The notes beneath the pieces are model-generated. The model was not told the origin of the DNA. It did no database searches and was given only the letters and a program-made list of their open reading frames with translations. From NCBI GenBank assembly GCA_947561585.1, contig CANNZV010000521.1, positions 186,001-250,000 of the forward strand: 64,000 nt of DNA, written 5' to 3'. The DNA is from Caprella mutica (lineage: Eukaryota; Arthropoda; Malacostraca; Amphipoda; Caprellidae). Position 1 is the stretch's first letter. Each line of letters starts with the position of its first letter. Shown one piece after another: positions 1 through 12,605 of this stretch. A program made the position numbers and the translations under genes.

Positions 1-60
1 TACATATTCGATAGAGCTTTGGCACAGTACTCTAAAGGTCAGGGTTTGAATCCCGCGAAC
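1..60 (+). repeat. Possible tRNA-derived SINE fragment, cut by window edge
   Basis: The stretch around 27-58 contains GGTTTGAATCCC, close to the RNA polymerase III B box and tRNA T-arm consensus. A GTAGGTGAGT tandem tail follows. No complete cloverleaf can be drawn from the visible part, so a SINE remnant is more likely than a tRNA gene. Weak call. Confidence 0.25.
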
Positions 61-77
61 TCCATCATGTATTTATG

Positions 78-190
78 GTGTAGGTGAGTGTAGGTAATTA
101 AATGATTATAGGTGAGTGTAGATGAGTGTAGGATTAGTTGCAGGTAGTTGCAATACTAGGTGTAGGTGAGTGTAGGTAAATGTAGGTACT
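78..190 (+). repeat. Short GTAGGTGAGT tandem repeat
   Basis: Degenerate tandem copies of a roughly 10-14 bp motif (GTAGGTGAGT/GTAGGTAAT). It could be the tail of the SINE-like fragment at the window start. Confidence 0.6.
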
Positions 191-1975
191 ACACACAGTT
201 GTCTACGCCTACATAAGTATATTTATTCCTTCAAATTTGAATCAAAAAAAGGCATTCATACCGTAACACTAATGTCACATCCACGACTCTGCAATTTAAT
301 TTTCATTTAAAATAACCCATTCCGTTAATTTCTATTTCAGCAGAGTTTCCTTATTACATTTCAATTGTGTTGTTATAGTGCTACTGAGAAACAGTTTATT
401 TAAGACTGTTTATTTACACTTGAATAAACAGTTTCGGAAGAAGAAAAACAGGAAGTTTTGTGAAGGAGAACATCAATAGAGAGCAAAACAAAAGATGTTT
501 CTTAGCACTAAAAACACAATTGAAAAGGAGACAGAGGGAATGGTTTACTCTAGAACATTGATATAGAAAATAATAAACATTTTCAACACTTTAACATGTG
601 GAACATAACAAATGATGGTAATAAAAAGAATATATAACAGTCACATGAAAATAGAAATAACTTTGACTTGTTTATAGGTGCAGTGCATTATTTATTATGC
701 TTAGATGCACGTAATAATTATATTTAAATGCACGTAATTCGTAAATGTAGCGAGTGCTAGAAATACACAGAAAAAAAACACTGCTTCAACAGTAAGATTT
801 TCTTTTAGTAATTTCAATAGAAAACTGTCATCAAGGGGTAACTTCAATATTTCAATACTCCAAAAGAAATGACCGGGAAAATAAAGAGCTAGGTACATAA
901 TATTGGCCATTACTTTTATACCTAAAGTTTTGAAATAATCGTTAACATGAAATGTTCATCTATGTACTAGGATGATAATGAAATCGTGGGTGTTAACTAT
1001 AGCGGTTCACTGGGTAATCAATTTCAGTCTGATAGTTCATTTTAGGTGAAATATCCGTAGATTATTGCAAATAAAATAGAGAATTAATGCTTAGTATGAT
1101 CCAATGTGGAGAGAAATAAAATAGTTATTTTGACTTGAATTAATCATTACATATTATATTAATTAAATTGTAATGATAAAGATGAACACTGTACCTAAGA
1201 ATAGTCAATCAAAAAATACTAATAGTGATAAAGTTTATTATTCATAAGAAAAATCCTATATTTAGGTCCAATTTAAATAGCGAGTTAAAATGTTCAATTT
1301 CCTATAATTTTCTTATATGACCGAAAATTGGAATTGTCCAATAATTCATAACTTAAACCTAGTCAAATGATCGATGTAGCAAGTCATTATGATCTGCAAA
1401 AGCTGGTCTTTGTGGCAATATTTAGTTACCTTTTTTATAAATAGAAAAACAACTATCGTAATAAAAAGGCAATTATTTCCTCAAGCTTTCGATTTCATCT
1501 AAACACCATCCTCAGAAAAACCTAAATATATCTAATTTTATACTATTTAAATATAAAATGAGACTATTTAGGATACAAAACTCCTATGTAGAAGAATTTA
1601 GTATTCAAACAGTAGAAAATAAGATATATTTTTGTTGGTAAGGATTTTTAGATGAAATCAAAGCTATAAGAAATAATGGCATTTTTATGGCTACCCTTGT
1701 TTTCCTATTAAGAATTAAAAATCGGTTTTAAAGAAACAAATGTATTACTTAGTTACCTTTTCGCACTCGCTCTACCACCCAAAGACGTAAACACTTTTAG
1801 CATCTATTAACTGCTTTAGGTTACATAGGTGTGTAGCTTCTAATTAAGAGATAATTAACTAGATGTTACGGGGAAACACTCTATTAACGTGTGCCACTGA
1901 TTTACCGACTGTAACTTCAAAATAATATTAATATTACAATATTTGTACCACTCTTAAATATCATTCACATTTATT
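190..1975. other. AT-rich stretch without recognisable gene
   Basis: No supported ORF, RNA or domain. The segment around 1310-1370 (TTATATGACCGAAAATTGG followed by TCCAATAATTCATAAC) resembles one arm of the hairpin MITE complete at 39.57-39.78 kb, so a partial copy is likely there. Confidence 0.5.
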
Positions 1976-2265
1976 TCTACCAACTTATTTCACCACACTC
2001 TCTTTTCTCCTTCTATAACACTTTCTCTCTTTCCCCACTCATTTTTTCCCTATTTCCTCCACCATTTTCCCTATTTTTCCAACCAATCTCCGTTTTTCCC
2101 CACCAATCTAACAATATTTCCCTCTTTTTCTCTATTTCCAACACCATTTTTCCTCTTTTTCCCTTTTTTCCTCTAAATTGTTCCTATTTTCCCAATACCA
2201 TTTTCTCTATTTTCCCACCAATTTCCCTTCCTAACCAATTTCCCTCTTTTCCCCCTTCTATCGGT
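1975..2265 (+). repeat. Pyrimidine-rich (C/T) tract of about 290 bp
   Basis: Almost entirely C and T with recurring CACCATTTTTCC-like units. It looks like a diverged minisatellite with strong strand asymmetry, directly upstream of the 45-bp array. No coding potential seen. Confidence 0.6.
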
Positions 2266-2319
2266 ATGTTTCACCCAAACAACAGGTACCTACCCTCTAA
2301 TTTACACACACCATACCTG

Positions 2320-2580
2320 CAATCTAGGGATAATGTAATCATCACACTTTGTAATCTAATGGTAGAGTGTAGGGATAATGTAATCATCACAGTTTGTAAT
2401 CTAATGGTAGAGTGTAGGGATTATGTAATCATCACAGTTTGTAATCTAATGGTAGAGTGTAGGGATAATGTAATCATCACAGTTTGTAATCTAATGGTAG
2501 AGTGTAGGGATAATGTAATCATCACAGTTCATAATCTATTAGTAGAGTGAAGGGATAATGTAATCATCACAGTTTGTAAT
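2320..2580 (+). repeat. 45-bp minisatellite, about 6 units
   Basis: Unit core is AGGGATAATGTAATCATCAC followed by AGTTTGTAATCTAATGGTAG. Units are nearly identical. Because 45 is a multiple of 3 the array forms a spurious ORF. Confidence 0.9.
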
Positions 2581-2888
2581 ATTTGAATTTGTTTGGTACT
2601 TTTGATATTGTTAGTGATTTGTATTTCTCAGATCGAGATTTTGATTAAAAGAAATTAAAGGAGTACAATGCCTAGATTGCCATACCACTATATACATCAC
2701 TACATTAATATCATAAAGTGCTTGACTGAGTAGTGTGTCAGGTGCCAGAGTGGTTTGAACAGATAAAATAGAGTGAATGAATATTAAGTAGAGTTATAAA
2801 ATGGTAAATAGTAATAAAAGAAATCTGCAAACGATCAAAACAACTCGAGTGACTCGGAGAAAAGAGACAATTAGAGACGCTACATCGC
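2580..2888. other. No gene seen between two minisatellites
   Basis: AT-rich, no ORF or recognisable repeat. Confidence 0.5.
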
Positions 2889-3325
2889 TACAAAGTCTCG
2901 GCTACAAAGTCTCTTGACTAACAAAGTCTCTTGACTAACAAAGTCTCTTGACTAACAAAGTCTCTTGACTAACAAAGTCTCTTGACTAACGAAGTCTCTT
3001 GACTAACAAAGTCTCTTGACTAACAAAGTCTCTTGACTAACAAAGTCTCTTGACTAACAAAGTCTCTTGACTAACAAAATCTCTTGACTAACAAAATCTC
3101 TTGACTAACAAAGTCTCTTGACTAACAAAGTCTCTTGAATAACAAAGTCTCTTGACAAACAAAGTCTCTTGACAAACAAAGTCTCTTGACAAACAAAGTC
3201 TCTTGACTAACAAAGACTCTTGACTAACAAAGTCTCTTTACCAACTAACACTATCTCTTGACCAACACATACAGTCTCTTGACTAACATTCGGTATCTCT
3301 TGACTAAGAGCCATGTGATACATCT
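2888..3325 (+). repeat. 17-bp minisatellite, about 25 units
   Basis: Unit is TCTCTTGACTAACAAAG, with single-base variants (GACAAAC, AAAATC). It degenerates at the right end from about 3230. Confidence 0.9.
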
Positions 3326-3654
3326 CTCAGGATTTGTTTTATAGTCTCCCCTTAATCTAGTGTTTTTTATGTGTCTGAGCAGTGCAAGAGGTTCATATTT
3401 AGAACATGCTGATCATTTCTCGTATAACAACTTATTCCCTTACTCTAGAAGAGACAAATTTTAAAGATGCTCAAAGGAATAAATAGATAGCAACTACTAT
3501 ACTTAAATAACTAATGCAATATACACAGGGTTTATATTGTCATGCAGAATAACTATATAGATATGTATGTAAATATAGTTATTGTGATGTACCAAAATAA
3601 TACAATATATCAAGAGATTTACTGTGAAAATACAATGTAACACGACATGTACTA

Positions 3655-3805
3655 CGAAAAAACATGACCAAAGACATGTACCAAGACATGTACGGCATGT
3701 ACCACTACATCTACCACTACATGTACTATTACATCTACCACTACATGTACTACTACATCTACCACTACATGTACCACTACATCTACCGCTAAATGTACCA
3801 AGGCT
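3655..3805 (+). repeat. CATGTACCACTACATCTACC minisatellite
   Basis: Alternating ACATGTACCACT and ACATCTACCACT units (12/24-bp periodicity). The embedded ORF is a repeat artefact. Confidence 0.85.
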
Positions 3806-4365
3806 AAGAATAGTTCCTCATGTACTGTCCTAACATTTCACTTCATAATGTAAACTAACTAACTCATTTTAATGAATCGCAGAGAAAAGAAAAACAATGA
3901 ACTTTATTAATAATTATAACAACATTATTACTATTATTGAATAATATTATTACTATTATTCAACAAAATGAATAATAGTAATAATAAGTAATATAATAAA
4001 ATTTTAATGAAAAGAATTATATACAGATGGATTAATAAAATGAGAGATAGGAATAATATAAATGTTTGATTTCTTAATTAATTAATAATAAGTCATATTT
4101 AATTTAAAAAATAAAGTTAATAATAGACACACTAACTACCAGGTGGTATGAAGTTAAAATAAATTCACCGTCAAGAAAATAGACGTAGTTTTATTTCGTA
4201 GAAATTAGATGTCATTATTTAGCATATAAGTACGTGGGGGGTTGATGGGGTTTTTTCTATCACCGATAGTTACGCTAATAACGACTGGGATTTCTTATTG
4301 AGTATTATTCATCTATTTCCGATATATAAGGAGCTAACTTCTTTTAAAACTTTGTCCTTTTTGCC
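3805..4365. other. AT-rich stretch, no gene
   Basis: Contains simple (ATT)n-like runs at about 3905-4000, including an imperfect palindrome of ATAATATTATTACTATT. Nothing else recognised. Confidence 0.5.
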
Positions 4366-4367
4366 CT

Positions 4368-4820
4368 CTTTTACCTCTATTTACCCTCTTTTACCTCTAT
4401 TTACCCTCTTTTACCTCTATTTACCCTCTTTTACCTCTATTTACCCTCTTTTACCTCTATTTACCCTCTTTTACCTCTATTTACCCTCTTTTACCTCTAT
4501 TTACCCTCTTTTACCTCTATTTACCCTCTTTTACCTCTATTTACCCTCTTTTACCTCTATTTACCCTCTTTTACCTCTATTTACCCTCTTTTACCTCTAT
4601 TTACCCTCTTTTACCTCTATTTACCCTCTTTTACCTCTATTTACCCTCTTTTACCTCTATTTACCCTCTTTTACCTCTATTTACCCTCTTTTACCTCTAT
4701 TTACCCTCTTTTACCTCTATTTACCCTCTTTTACCTCTATTTACCCTCTTTTACCTCTATTTACCCTCTTTTACCTCTATTTTGTCTCTTTTATCTCTAT
4801 TTACCCTCTTTTACCTCTTT
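4368..4820 (+). repeat. 20-bp minisatellite, highly homogeneous
   Basis: Unit is TTACCCTCTTTTACCTCTAT. From 4381 to 4780 twenty consecutive units are identical. Degenerate CTTTTTACC-type units continue to about 4890. The long ORF across it is an artefact of the array. Confidence 0.95.
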
Positions 4821-4948
4821 GTACCATGTTTTCACCTTCTCTTTTTTACCTTTTTTACCATTTTTACTATCTTTTTACCCTCAGTTTTACCCTCTTTTTT
4901 CTGATAATACCGCAGTAACTTAAAAATTAAGTGATTTAAAAAGCACAG

Positions 4949-5046
4949 GTGCATCATTGCACAGGTACTCTTTAGTGTGCTGGCTGTGCATCATTGCACA
5001 GGTATACTTTAGTGTGTTGGCTGTGCATCATTGCACAGGTATTCTT
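4949..5046 (+). repeat. 37-bp tandem repeat, about 3 units
   Basis: GTGCATCATTGCAC recurs at 4949, 4986 and 5023. The motif is itself an inverted repeat (GTGCA/TGCAC). Confidence 0.8.
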
Positions 5047-5250
5047 TTATCAGTGTGGTGGCTTTTCACATCTCTCTTACTTTAGAAACGAGTGCCTTTT
5101 CATTTCTCTAGAGCATATTTATGCACAGACTATAATAAACAATGTATTTTATTTAGAGAAGTTAAGGCTAGATGAATATAATGTGCAGAACATTATGGTA
5201 CGGTTTATAAACACATATATTTATGTATATGAAATAATTGATGAAATGAA

Positions 5251-5512
5251 AGGGTTAACGTCTGCTTCGGAACCAAAGGCCATATCGCTGACGTAAAAAG
5301 GAAATTAAATACAAGGGACTGGAAGAAACAGTCAGAAAAGAAAGTTGCTCCATGATTAAAGTCACCTACCACCATCGGTGATAATGCTCATGGATGCAGA
5401 AAAGCTACTCCGCGAATGCAGTCACTTACCAAGGAATGTGACGAAAAGGGACACAAGTACCGGTGGCTGCACTCACGGATGGAAGAGGGAAATGAAGAGG
5501 TGATAGTAAATG
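5251..5512 (+). repeat. Dispersed repeat family, copy A
   Basis: Shares long blocks with 19118-19368 (copy B) and 62079-62223 (copy C), for example GGAAATTAAATACAAGGGAC and AAGGAATGTGACGAAAAGGG. The copy ends in GTGATAGTAAATG directly against the 19-bp minisatellite. No protein is encoded. It could be a SINE or part of a non-autonomous element. Confidence 0.75.
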
Positions 5513-6095
5513 ATATAACACAATGATACAAATATAACACAATGATACAAATATAACACAATGATACAAATATAACACAATGATGCAAATATAACACAAT
5601 GATACAAATATAACACAATGATACAAATATAACACAATGATACAAATATAACACAATGATGCAAATATAACACAATGATGCAAATATAACACAATGATGC
5701 AAATATAACACAATGATGCAAATATAACACAATGATACAAATATAACACAATGATGCAAATATAACACAATGATACAAATATAACACAATGATACAAATA
5801 TAACACAATGATGCAAATATAACACAATGATACAAATATAACACAATGATGCAAATATAACACAATGATACAAATATAACACAATGATACAAATATAACA
5901 CAATGATACAAATATAACACAATGATACAAATATAACACAATGATACAAATATAACACAATGATACAATTATAACACAATGATACAATTATAACACAATG
6001 ATACAATTATAACACAATGATACAAATATAACACAATGATACAAATATAACACAATGATACAAATATAACACAATGATACAAATATAAAATAATG
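5513..6095 (+). repeat. 19-bp minisatellite, about 30 units
   Basis: Unit is ACAATGATACAAATATAAC, with a G variant (GATGCAA) interspersed. It produces open frames of up to 199 codons on the minus strand in all three phases, which are not genes. Confidence 0.95.
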
Positions 6096-8541
6096 ATATA
6101 AATATATATAATTATATATTTATCTTAATTTCATTTTATTTGAAGACAACCGTGACACAATAAATTATTATATAATAAATGAATGTTAAATCAAACTTTT
6201 TTATAATGTACTTAACAAATATCTAATTAAGAGAGACTGCAGGCAAAGTAAAGAATTAATGGCTATTGGGGCCTTTAATTAAATGATTAGTATGGCATAA
6301 TGATTATATAACATAATCAATATGAAAGATGATAATCAAATAAATCTAATGAATTGAGGTAATTTAAAAATATTTTATCTATTATTGTTAACGGATGATT
6401 CTGAATAAATTAATAATATATAGAATTGTAATTATTAATATTTGTCCGATATCATATCTTCAGTGTGGTCAGTGTGGGCCATCTTAGATGAAATGAAATT
6501 TAAGGTTGAGGGGGTAAAACCTCAGCGTCAACTGGCATTGTTAAAAAATATTCAGAAGCTATATTCGTAATGATTTGAATTTAAAAAAAAAATTGATAGA
6601 ACAATAAGAAATAGATAAATAATATAATTAATTTGAAGATATACCTAACCAAACCTTCAGTTTAATTAGATCTAATATTTCATTTTGTAATTAATCTTTT
6701 ATTTGGATAATATTCTACTAAATTATTTATAAATAACGCAATGTTATTTAAAAGAACATTTTATACAGTAAATAATGTTAGATTAATTTTCTTGATAATG
6801 AAAAAAGTCTTTTAATTTTTGTGTGATTTTGTTCTATAAGTACAAAGAGATTAAAGTACACCTCCTACTAAGTACAGACAGTTTGTTAAAGTACACCTAA
6901 GTACACAGAGTGTGTCAAAGTGACACACTCAGAGAGACAACTACACACCCACTCACACACAGAGCAACACGCGACTAACCACCACAAGAGAGGGTACTGA
7001 GATGTGGGGGGTATTTTACGTGGGGGTGGGGGAGGGAGAGGTATGTTACATGGGGGGAGTATGAGACAGTTCCACTTCTTTGATCGCAGAACAAGAAATG
7101 GTTCTAGTGTTATGTTTCCTTATGGGTGTTTGAGAGCTGACACTAAACTTCTTATTTTACTAAATCCCTTCAGAATTTATTATAGAACCTGATTTTTATT
7201 ATTATCTGTACATTGCACAGGAAACGAAAGCGTGGTTTAACCAGTTACCTTTTTATTGGTATAAATATAAAAGTACTCAATTTAGCAAATAGTATGGGTA
7301 GTATGAGTATAATAAAAAAAAAGGAGAACATAGTCAGTGTATCCCCAATGAAGTCCAGAGCTCATCAACCCATAGGCAAAAGTTCTTCAGACACTGTTGT
7401 TCCTATAGGCCTATCTAAGGTACCATCGGCACATTTATTAGCTAGGCCTATACAGTGAATAACAAACTTATGGATATAGTAAAAAATATTGTTTTGAGAT
7501 ACTATAAAATGGCCTTTTAAAACTTGGGTTTTGGTTAACGCACTTTAAATAAGTAATGAGCAACATTCGAAACCTTTATGGAACTAATTATTTTAGAGAT
7601 TTTATCTAAAATACATATTTATATTGAAATTATAGCTCATAACACTAGATAAATTACATCGCGGATATTTCACCACGGAAAGCTCCACCGCATTAAATTG
7701 TATTTCATTTACGTTAAATATAACATAAAATGAAACTTACTTTTAGAAATGGTGAATAGTGATTTTGGTTGTAACCGGACAACATTTTATTAATTAAATA
7801 GTTCAGTATAACTCTAGGTTATAGAGAGCAAACATTTTTACTGTGGAACATTATCAGGGGTTTGGGCACAAGACCCCCCCTCCCCACAACCGCTAACCTA
7901 ACCTTGTATATTTAACATTTTATGGCAACAATCCACAGTATATAAGGTAAAATATGTAACTGTTAAAAAGAATGTTGCCCTTTCCTTGGTGAAATTTTCC
8001 TCTGATTAAATTTAACTATTGTGAAAAAATATGGAAAACATATAAATAAATATAAAATTTAACATTTTATTCTTAGTAAGCAAGTGCCCTGAATCTTTTA
8101 AAATTAGTAAGGAGTTATTCTGAGAAAGTGAGGGTAGTAAATCTTAATGCATTTACAATTGCTTTTAAGACGCATCTAAATATATTACTTATCAGTTAAA
8201 GTATTGAAATGCACTTAGTCTAAGTAAGTGTATTACTAGAGTAACGGTTACCTTTCCCTTGGGATACTCAAGGAGTTACTCTAGTCTTATAATAACAGTG
8301 TGGTTACTTGATCCTAAATGAAAAAGGTATATAACTTGCAGTGTGAATAATGTATAGGAATATACTGACTTATCGAATACAAAATGAATCTGAATTTAGG
8401 ATGCAGAATTTATTAATAAAAGAAAGATATAAGACCAGTAAAGTAAGTTACTAGAAATAAAGGTTTAAAACTAGGTAATCCACCCGCCTATAAATGACAG
8501 TTCAAAATGTCGACCTGCTAGGTATTATGGCTAATTAAATA
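6096..8541. other. Long stretch without supported gene
   Basis: AT-rich. At 6990-7070 there is a G-rich patch. An 81-codon open frame at 7213-7458 has no recognisable domain, no splice context and unremarkable composition, so I do not call it a gene. Confidence 0.5.
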
Positions 8542-9839
8542 CAGGGTGGGGCGTAAGTTTGGAAGCAAATGAAAGTGCATATTATAATCCAACGAAAAAT
8601 ATATTTAATAATTTACAGTTATGTATTATTACATAAGGGTTTTAAGAATTCAAAAATCATAAATTTATTCAAAATGTCCCCCCTTGTTTTTAATAACAGC
8701 CTCAAATCTCCTCCGAACTCCTCCTACTGCGGCACGCAACTGTTCTTGTAAAATTTCCTTCCAAGATCTCTGGAGCGAACGCTTTAAATCATCCACACTG
8801 CGATGGAATTTACCACAGGCCTTTGATTCAAGAATGGGCCATACCGAAAAGTCCATAGGATTAACATCTGGGGAGCAGAGAGGCCACATTTCTTTGGACC
8901 AAAACCGTGGAAGATGGTCATGGCACCAGTTTTGAGTGACATTTGCAGTATGTGAAGTCGCGCCGTCTTGCTGAAATGTCCATAGAGTGTATTTACCGAA
9001 GTGATCCTTAGCTGACTCCAACATTGGCGTTAAAATACTCTCAATATAACATTTAGCATTGATTTTGGCGCCTTGTTCCACAAAAATTAAAGGAGATCTC
9101 CAAGTTTCTGAAACGGCGGCCCAGACCATTACTGAAGCAGGTTTCATGGTTCTGTGGACAGTTTTTTGGTTGTATGGGATGTCTTTTGCACTTTTACCAA
9201 TTATTCTGTCATTCCTCCGGTTGTGAGCCATTTCCACTGTGAAATTTTTTTCGTCAGACCAAACAATTTCACCAGCCGTGCCAGACTTCAATTCTCTCAG
9301 AAATGCTTTGCTTCTCTCCAATCTCTTTTTCTTTACAGCTTCTGACAGAGTCTGTCTCTTTTGGAGGGTGAAAGAGGACATCTTTAGGTCTTCTTTGACA
9401 ATTCTTCTCATTGTTCTGGGACTCACATTAGCTGTTTTGGCTAACAATCGTATTGACCTTTTCGGGTTCCTCCTGATCTTCTCTTGGGCACATTTTATCA
9501 GTTGTTTGGTGCGTTGTGAGCGTGGTCTACCACTTCTTGGACGATCAGTCAAGTCTCCTCTCTCATTAAAACGCTTCACACACTTCCAAACAGTCGATCT
9601 CGCTACATGAGAGAGTCTTTGAAATGACGGAATCTGACTTCCCGGCACGGTGTAGAGCAATAATGGCTTGTCTTTTGTCTGACATTTTTGAATTGACTAA
9701 ATTTTTGTAAAAAGTAACACTGCCACGTCATAATGTAGTGTCTCTACTATAGTTCAAACCCTATCACCTACTTAGGAACTTATTTTTAAGAATTATATTA
9801 ATGCTCGAAAAATTGCTTCCAAACTTACGCCCCACCCTG
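8542..9839 (-). mobile_element. Mariner/Tc1-superfamily transposon (DD37D-like), full length
   Basis: A 1298-bp element with perfect 27-bp terminal inverted repeats beginning CAGGGTGGGGCGTAAG, flanked on both sides by the TA target duplication typical of this superfamily (8540-8541 and 9840-9841). It carries one transposase ORF on the minus strand. Perfect TIRs point to a fairly recent insertion, although the transposase has a frameshift. Confidence 0.93.
8665..9685 (-). pseudogene. Mariner-family transposase, frameshifted near the N-terminus
   Basis: The transposase cuts and rejoins the element DNA through its TIRs. The first ATG of the expected N-terminus is at 9685 and begins the helix-turn-helix region (motif LHRAGKS). 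The rest lies in another frame from about 9615 to the stop at 8665, so a 1-nt shift near 9610-9618 separates start and body. The body shows the linker motif SGRPRS and the catalytic triad in WSDEK, QQDGA and SPDVNPMD. There are 37 residues between the second and third aspartates, which fits the DD37D (maT-like) group. No other break was seen, so the copy is probably inactive but young. Confidence 0.88.
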
Positions 9840-9841
9840 TA

Positions 9842-11533
9842 GTAAGGTATAACCGTAATAATTTTTTGAAAGTTTACTTATTTCACATTTCAAAATGTAA
9901 AATTTAGTCATTCTAATATTTTTAGATATTTTAAACTTGGTCTGTGTACACGATGACAAATTTGTAAAATTTGATAATGATAGTATTTTAGGGAAGTCTG
10001 ATTTGAGAAAGTAACATCTTGCATAGACTTTTCGTTGATAGTACATATAATAACTGAGAAAACTAGAAAAAATGCAGTAAACAAAAATGCATAAAGATAC
10101 TTGATATTTGAGAAGTTTCGGAAAAAAGTATACTATAATAACTAAGAAGAAATTAGAGTAAATATTCCAGATTTACATTTTGGTATATCAGAATCAGTTG
10201 TATTAGCAACACCATAATATATTATAATCTAAATGACATCAGATAAATCTAATAGTTTTAACCAACGAGAAAATGATTAGTCAGGAAAACAATAGTGATG
10301 TTTTAATTCCCGAATATATAGAAAAGTTATGAACCAAAATCACTACCTTGTCGAACCCAATAATTTTTTTCATTTTCTATTTGACGTTTAATAACATCAA
10401 TGTTTTCTATACGATGAGAGGTAAGTATACATTGCAAATCAATTCTTATCAAAGAGCTAATAAACCGGAAATAACTAAAAAAGATACATACGTACAGTAC
10501 TTAAACATGAAACTGGAAGTTAAGCAGTATCTAGTCACAACAGTAGTAAATAAATCTAGAGCAAAATTCATGCGCAATTCATTGTTTACGTACCGCGGCT
10601 ATTTCTAGATCTAATTTATGAAAGAACATAGCACAGAAGATTGATGATCAAGCGATCTCAGGGACCATTTATCTTAATCCATCAGATGCCAAATGACTGC
10701 TGTGCGCCATCTATCGGTGCGTCACCCAAATGATCGCTGGGACGCGTTTCAATGCGCCAAAACAAAGACGCACTGTCCCGCAGTGGCTAACCAAGCAAAA
10801 CAAAATCTATCGCACGTGCGTTAACTTATTTTCTGTATCTAGAACTGTTCAGATAAAATCTAGGAGAATTAATTTCGAACCTGACTATTCATTGTTATTT
10901 AGGTATTGAAAGTATATCTACGAAATCAACTCATTTAGTTTATTCCGCTTCAGTACTTTTATTCGCTGCTATCTTCATAAATTAGCTCCTCCCTATTTTC
11001 TTTCTACAGATGGCCTATAAAAAGCAGAGGGTGAGATCTCGAGATTTATAGTGAGACACTCGTTATGGTGCGTCCACACCGTTAACTTTGCCACCGTAAA
11101 TCAAACGGAGATATTCACGGAAGTGGCCACATACGACAAATAACACTAATGATGCTCTTTATTGGTGATAAAATATAAACTAAACAATTGATTTAATTTC
11201 ATAAAGTACAGTATCTTTATTACTACTAATTAAATTGATTAAAAAACTGATCTTTCGTCGATTTAGAAGGGGTAAATTATTTCATTCATTATAAATTAAC
11301 ATCAAAAATCAATCATGTAAATATAAAAGAAGCTGTAATTTAAATCTTCTGATAATTAATTAAAAAAAATTTATTTAGATTTAAAAAAATACAGATAAGA
11401 AATAAAAATATTTTGTTTACAAATTATTCATGCATCAAGTAGAAGATAAAAAGTTGCTAGATAGAATTTATTAGGTACTAAAGATATTTATGATGATAAA
11501 GGATTTGGTAAATACTTTAACTACCTTACATTC
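9842..11533. other. No gene recognised; less AT-rich patch at 10.65-11.10 kb
   Basis: An 86-codon open frame at 10348-10608 has no recognisable motif. The patch at 10.65-11.1 kb is richer in CpG and contains TATAAAAAG at 11016, but no initiator at the right distance is convincing. Confidence 0.4.
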
Positions 11534-11699
11534 TAAAGGCCCCACACACGAGCGTCTTGACCCTAAAATAGCAATAACTCTATGGTATGTGGGCACACAT
11601 GCGTCTTCTGGACGAACGTTGTAAGATTTAAAATAGGGATAATTTTGGACGCAAGAAAAAGACATTGCGTTAAAAAGACGCTTGTGTTCAGGGCCTTAA
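11534..11699. mobile_element. Short MITE with AAGGCCC termini
   Basis: About 165 bp with imperfect inverted ends: AAAGGCCCCACACACGAGC on the left, and the complement of AAGACGCTTGTGTTCAGGGC on the right. No ORF. Similar AAAGGGCCGTACACACG ends occur near 32.08 kb. Confidence 0.6.
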
Positions 11700-11720
11700 A
11701 ACAGTGTTAAGGAAACTTAC

Positions 11721-11806
11721 CTCCAGGGATGTGAAGTGTAGCCAGGACATTTCTCCCGACACATCAAACATGGCTGCCCCTCGTCTATCTCTTGTACCAG
11801 AACACC
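11721..11806 (-). CDS. Exon of a PET-LIM family gene (testin/prickle-like)
   Basis: Internal exon, 86 nt, bounded by a good acceptor (CTGTTTCAG) and donor (GAG/GTAAGT). It starts in phase 0 and ends in phase 2. It encodes 28 residues with the spacing C-x2-C-x3-C-P-G-Y-x3-H-x-W. In testin-type proteins this cluster is followed by KICRNC and then the PET domain, and the exon breaks exactly at the expected W-R boundary. PET-LIM proteins act in actin and adhesion regulation (testin) or planar polarity (prickle/espinas). The PET and LIM exons were not found and would lie to the left, beyond the window. Family call is from recalled motifs; the subfamily is uncertain. Confidence 0.62.
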
Positions 11807-11809
11807 CTG

Positions 11810-12480
11810 AAACAGAACACAAGAATCAGTCAAACCACTAAACGGACGATAGTGTTAGGGATTTAAGGTAATAGATCTGAAAAATGAAATAACGGCCGTA
11901 ACTGTGTAGAAGGGTTATTGAAAGAAGTTTAGATAATCATTAAAAACTTATTGATACTCTTATTGTGCAGATGTGCAATATGGTCCCAAAGCCTATCACT
12001 CACTTCCCCCTCTACCGGTCGGAGAGGTTCGTTAGGTACTATGATGCTATCGACTTTGATTTCATTTAGTGGGGGAGGCTCCTCCATTGGTAAAATAAAA
12101 GATAATAATCATGAAAACTAACGAAATTCTGTTGAAGGAAATTAAAAAGTTTTAATAGAAATTAAAAAATAAAATAATCAAAAAATAAAATAAATCCAAT
12201 CTAATAAGTTTATAATCAGAAGAAAAAGAATTAATCTATGTGTACAAGATCTATATATTGTTAATTTAATGTAAGAGATTACACGTTCTTCAACGATGAT
12301 TCAGTGCGGTGGTCAGTGTGCTAAGTAATAGTAGTTATTATTGCCTATGAATAAGATACACTGACGTCAAAATGACACAAAGGGCACGCCTACTCAATAA
12401 ATGTAACACGTTAATGTTTGCCCTAATAAGGTACTGTACATGTTAATGTACATCTCTCATTCTACCTTACACTAAGAACA
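11810..12480. other. Intronic or intergenic, no gene
   Basis: AT-rich. No exon-like segment with splice sites was recognised. Confidence 0.45.
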
Positions 12481-12484
12481 CGCC

Positions 12485-12605
12485 TCGGGTAAGTTCCAAG
12501 TTATGAAACGGTTCACATTTTCGATCATATTAATAATAATTATGTATTCTTATATCATTATATGATTAAAAATGTAGAACCGCACGAAAACTCGCAACTC
12601 ACCCT
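12485..12605. mobile_element. Hairpin MITE, family with GGGTAARTT ends
   Basis: Inverted arms: GGGTAAGTTCCAAGTTATG on the left and the complement of AACTCGCAACTCACCC on the right, each followed inward by GGTTCACATTTTCGATCAT-like sequence. About 120 bp, no coding capacity. Relatives at 34.86-35.00 and 39.57-39.78 kb. Confidence 0.6.

Noticed and set aside
4298..4918. 206-codon frame, plus strand
   Set aside because: Made by the 20-bp array; purely repetitive translation, no start context.
5388..6006. Three overlapping frames of 177-199 codons, minus strand
   Set aside because: 19-bp repeat keeps all frames open; same peptide in all phases.
7213..7458. 81-codon frame
   Set aside because: No recognisable domain, no splice sites or promoter; within background expectation.
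8684..9610. Plus-strand frames of 60-123 codons
   Set aside because: Shadows of the mariner transposase on the minus strand.
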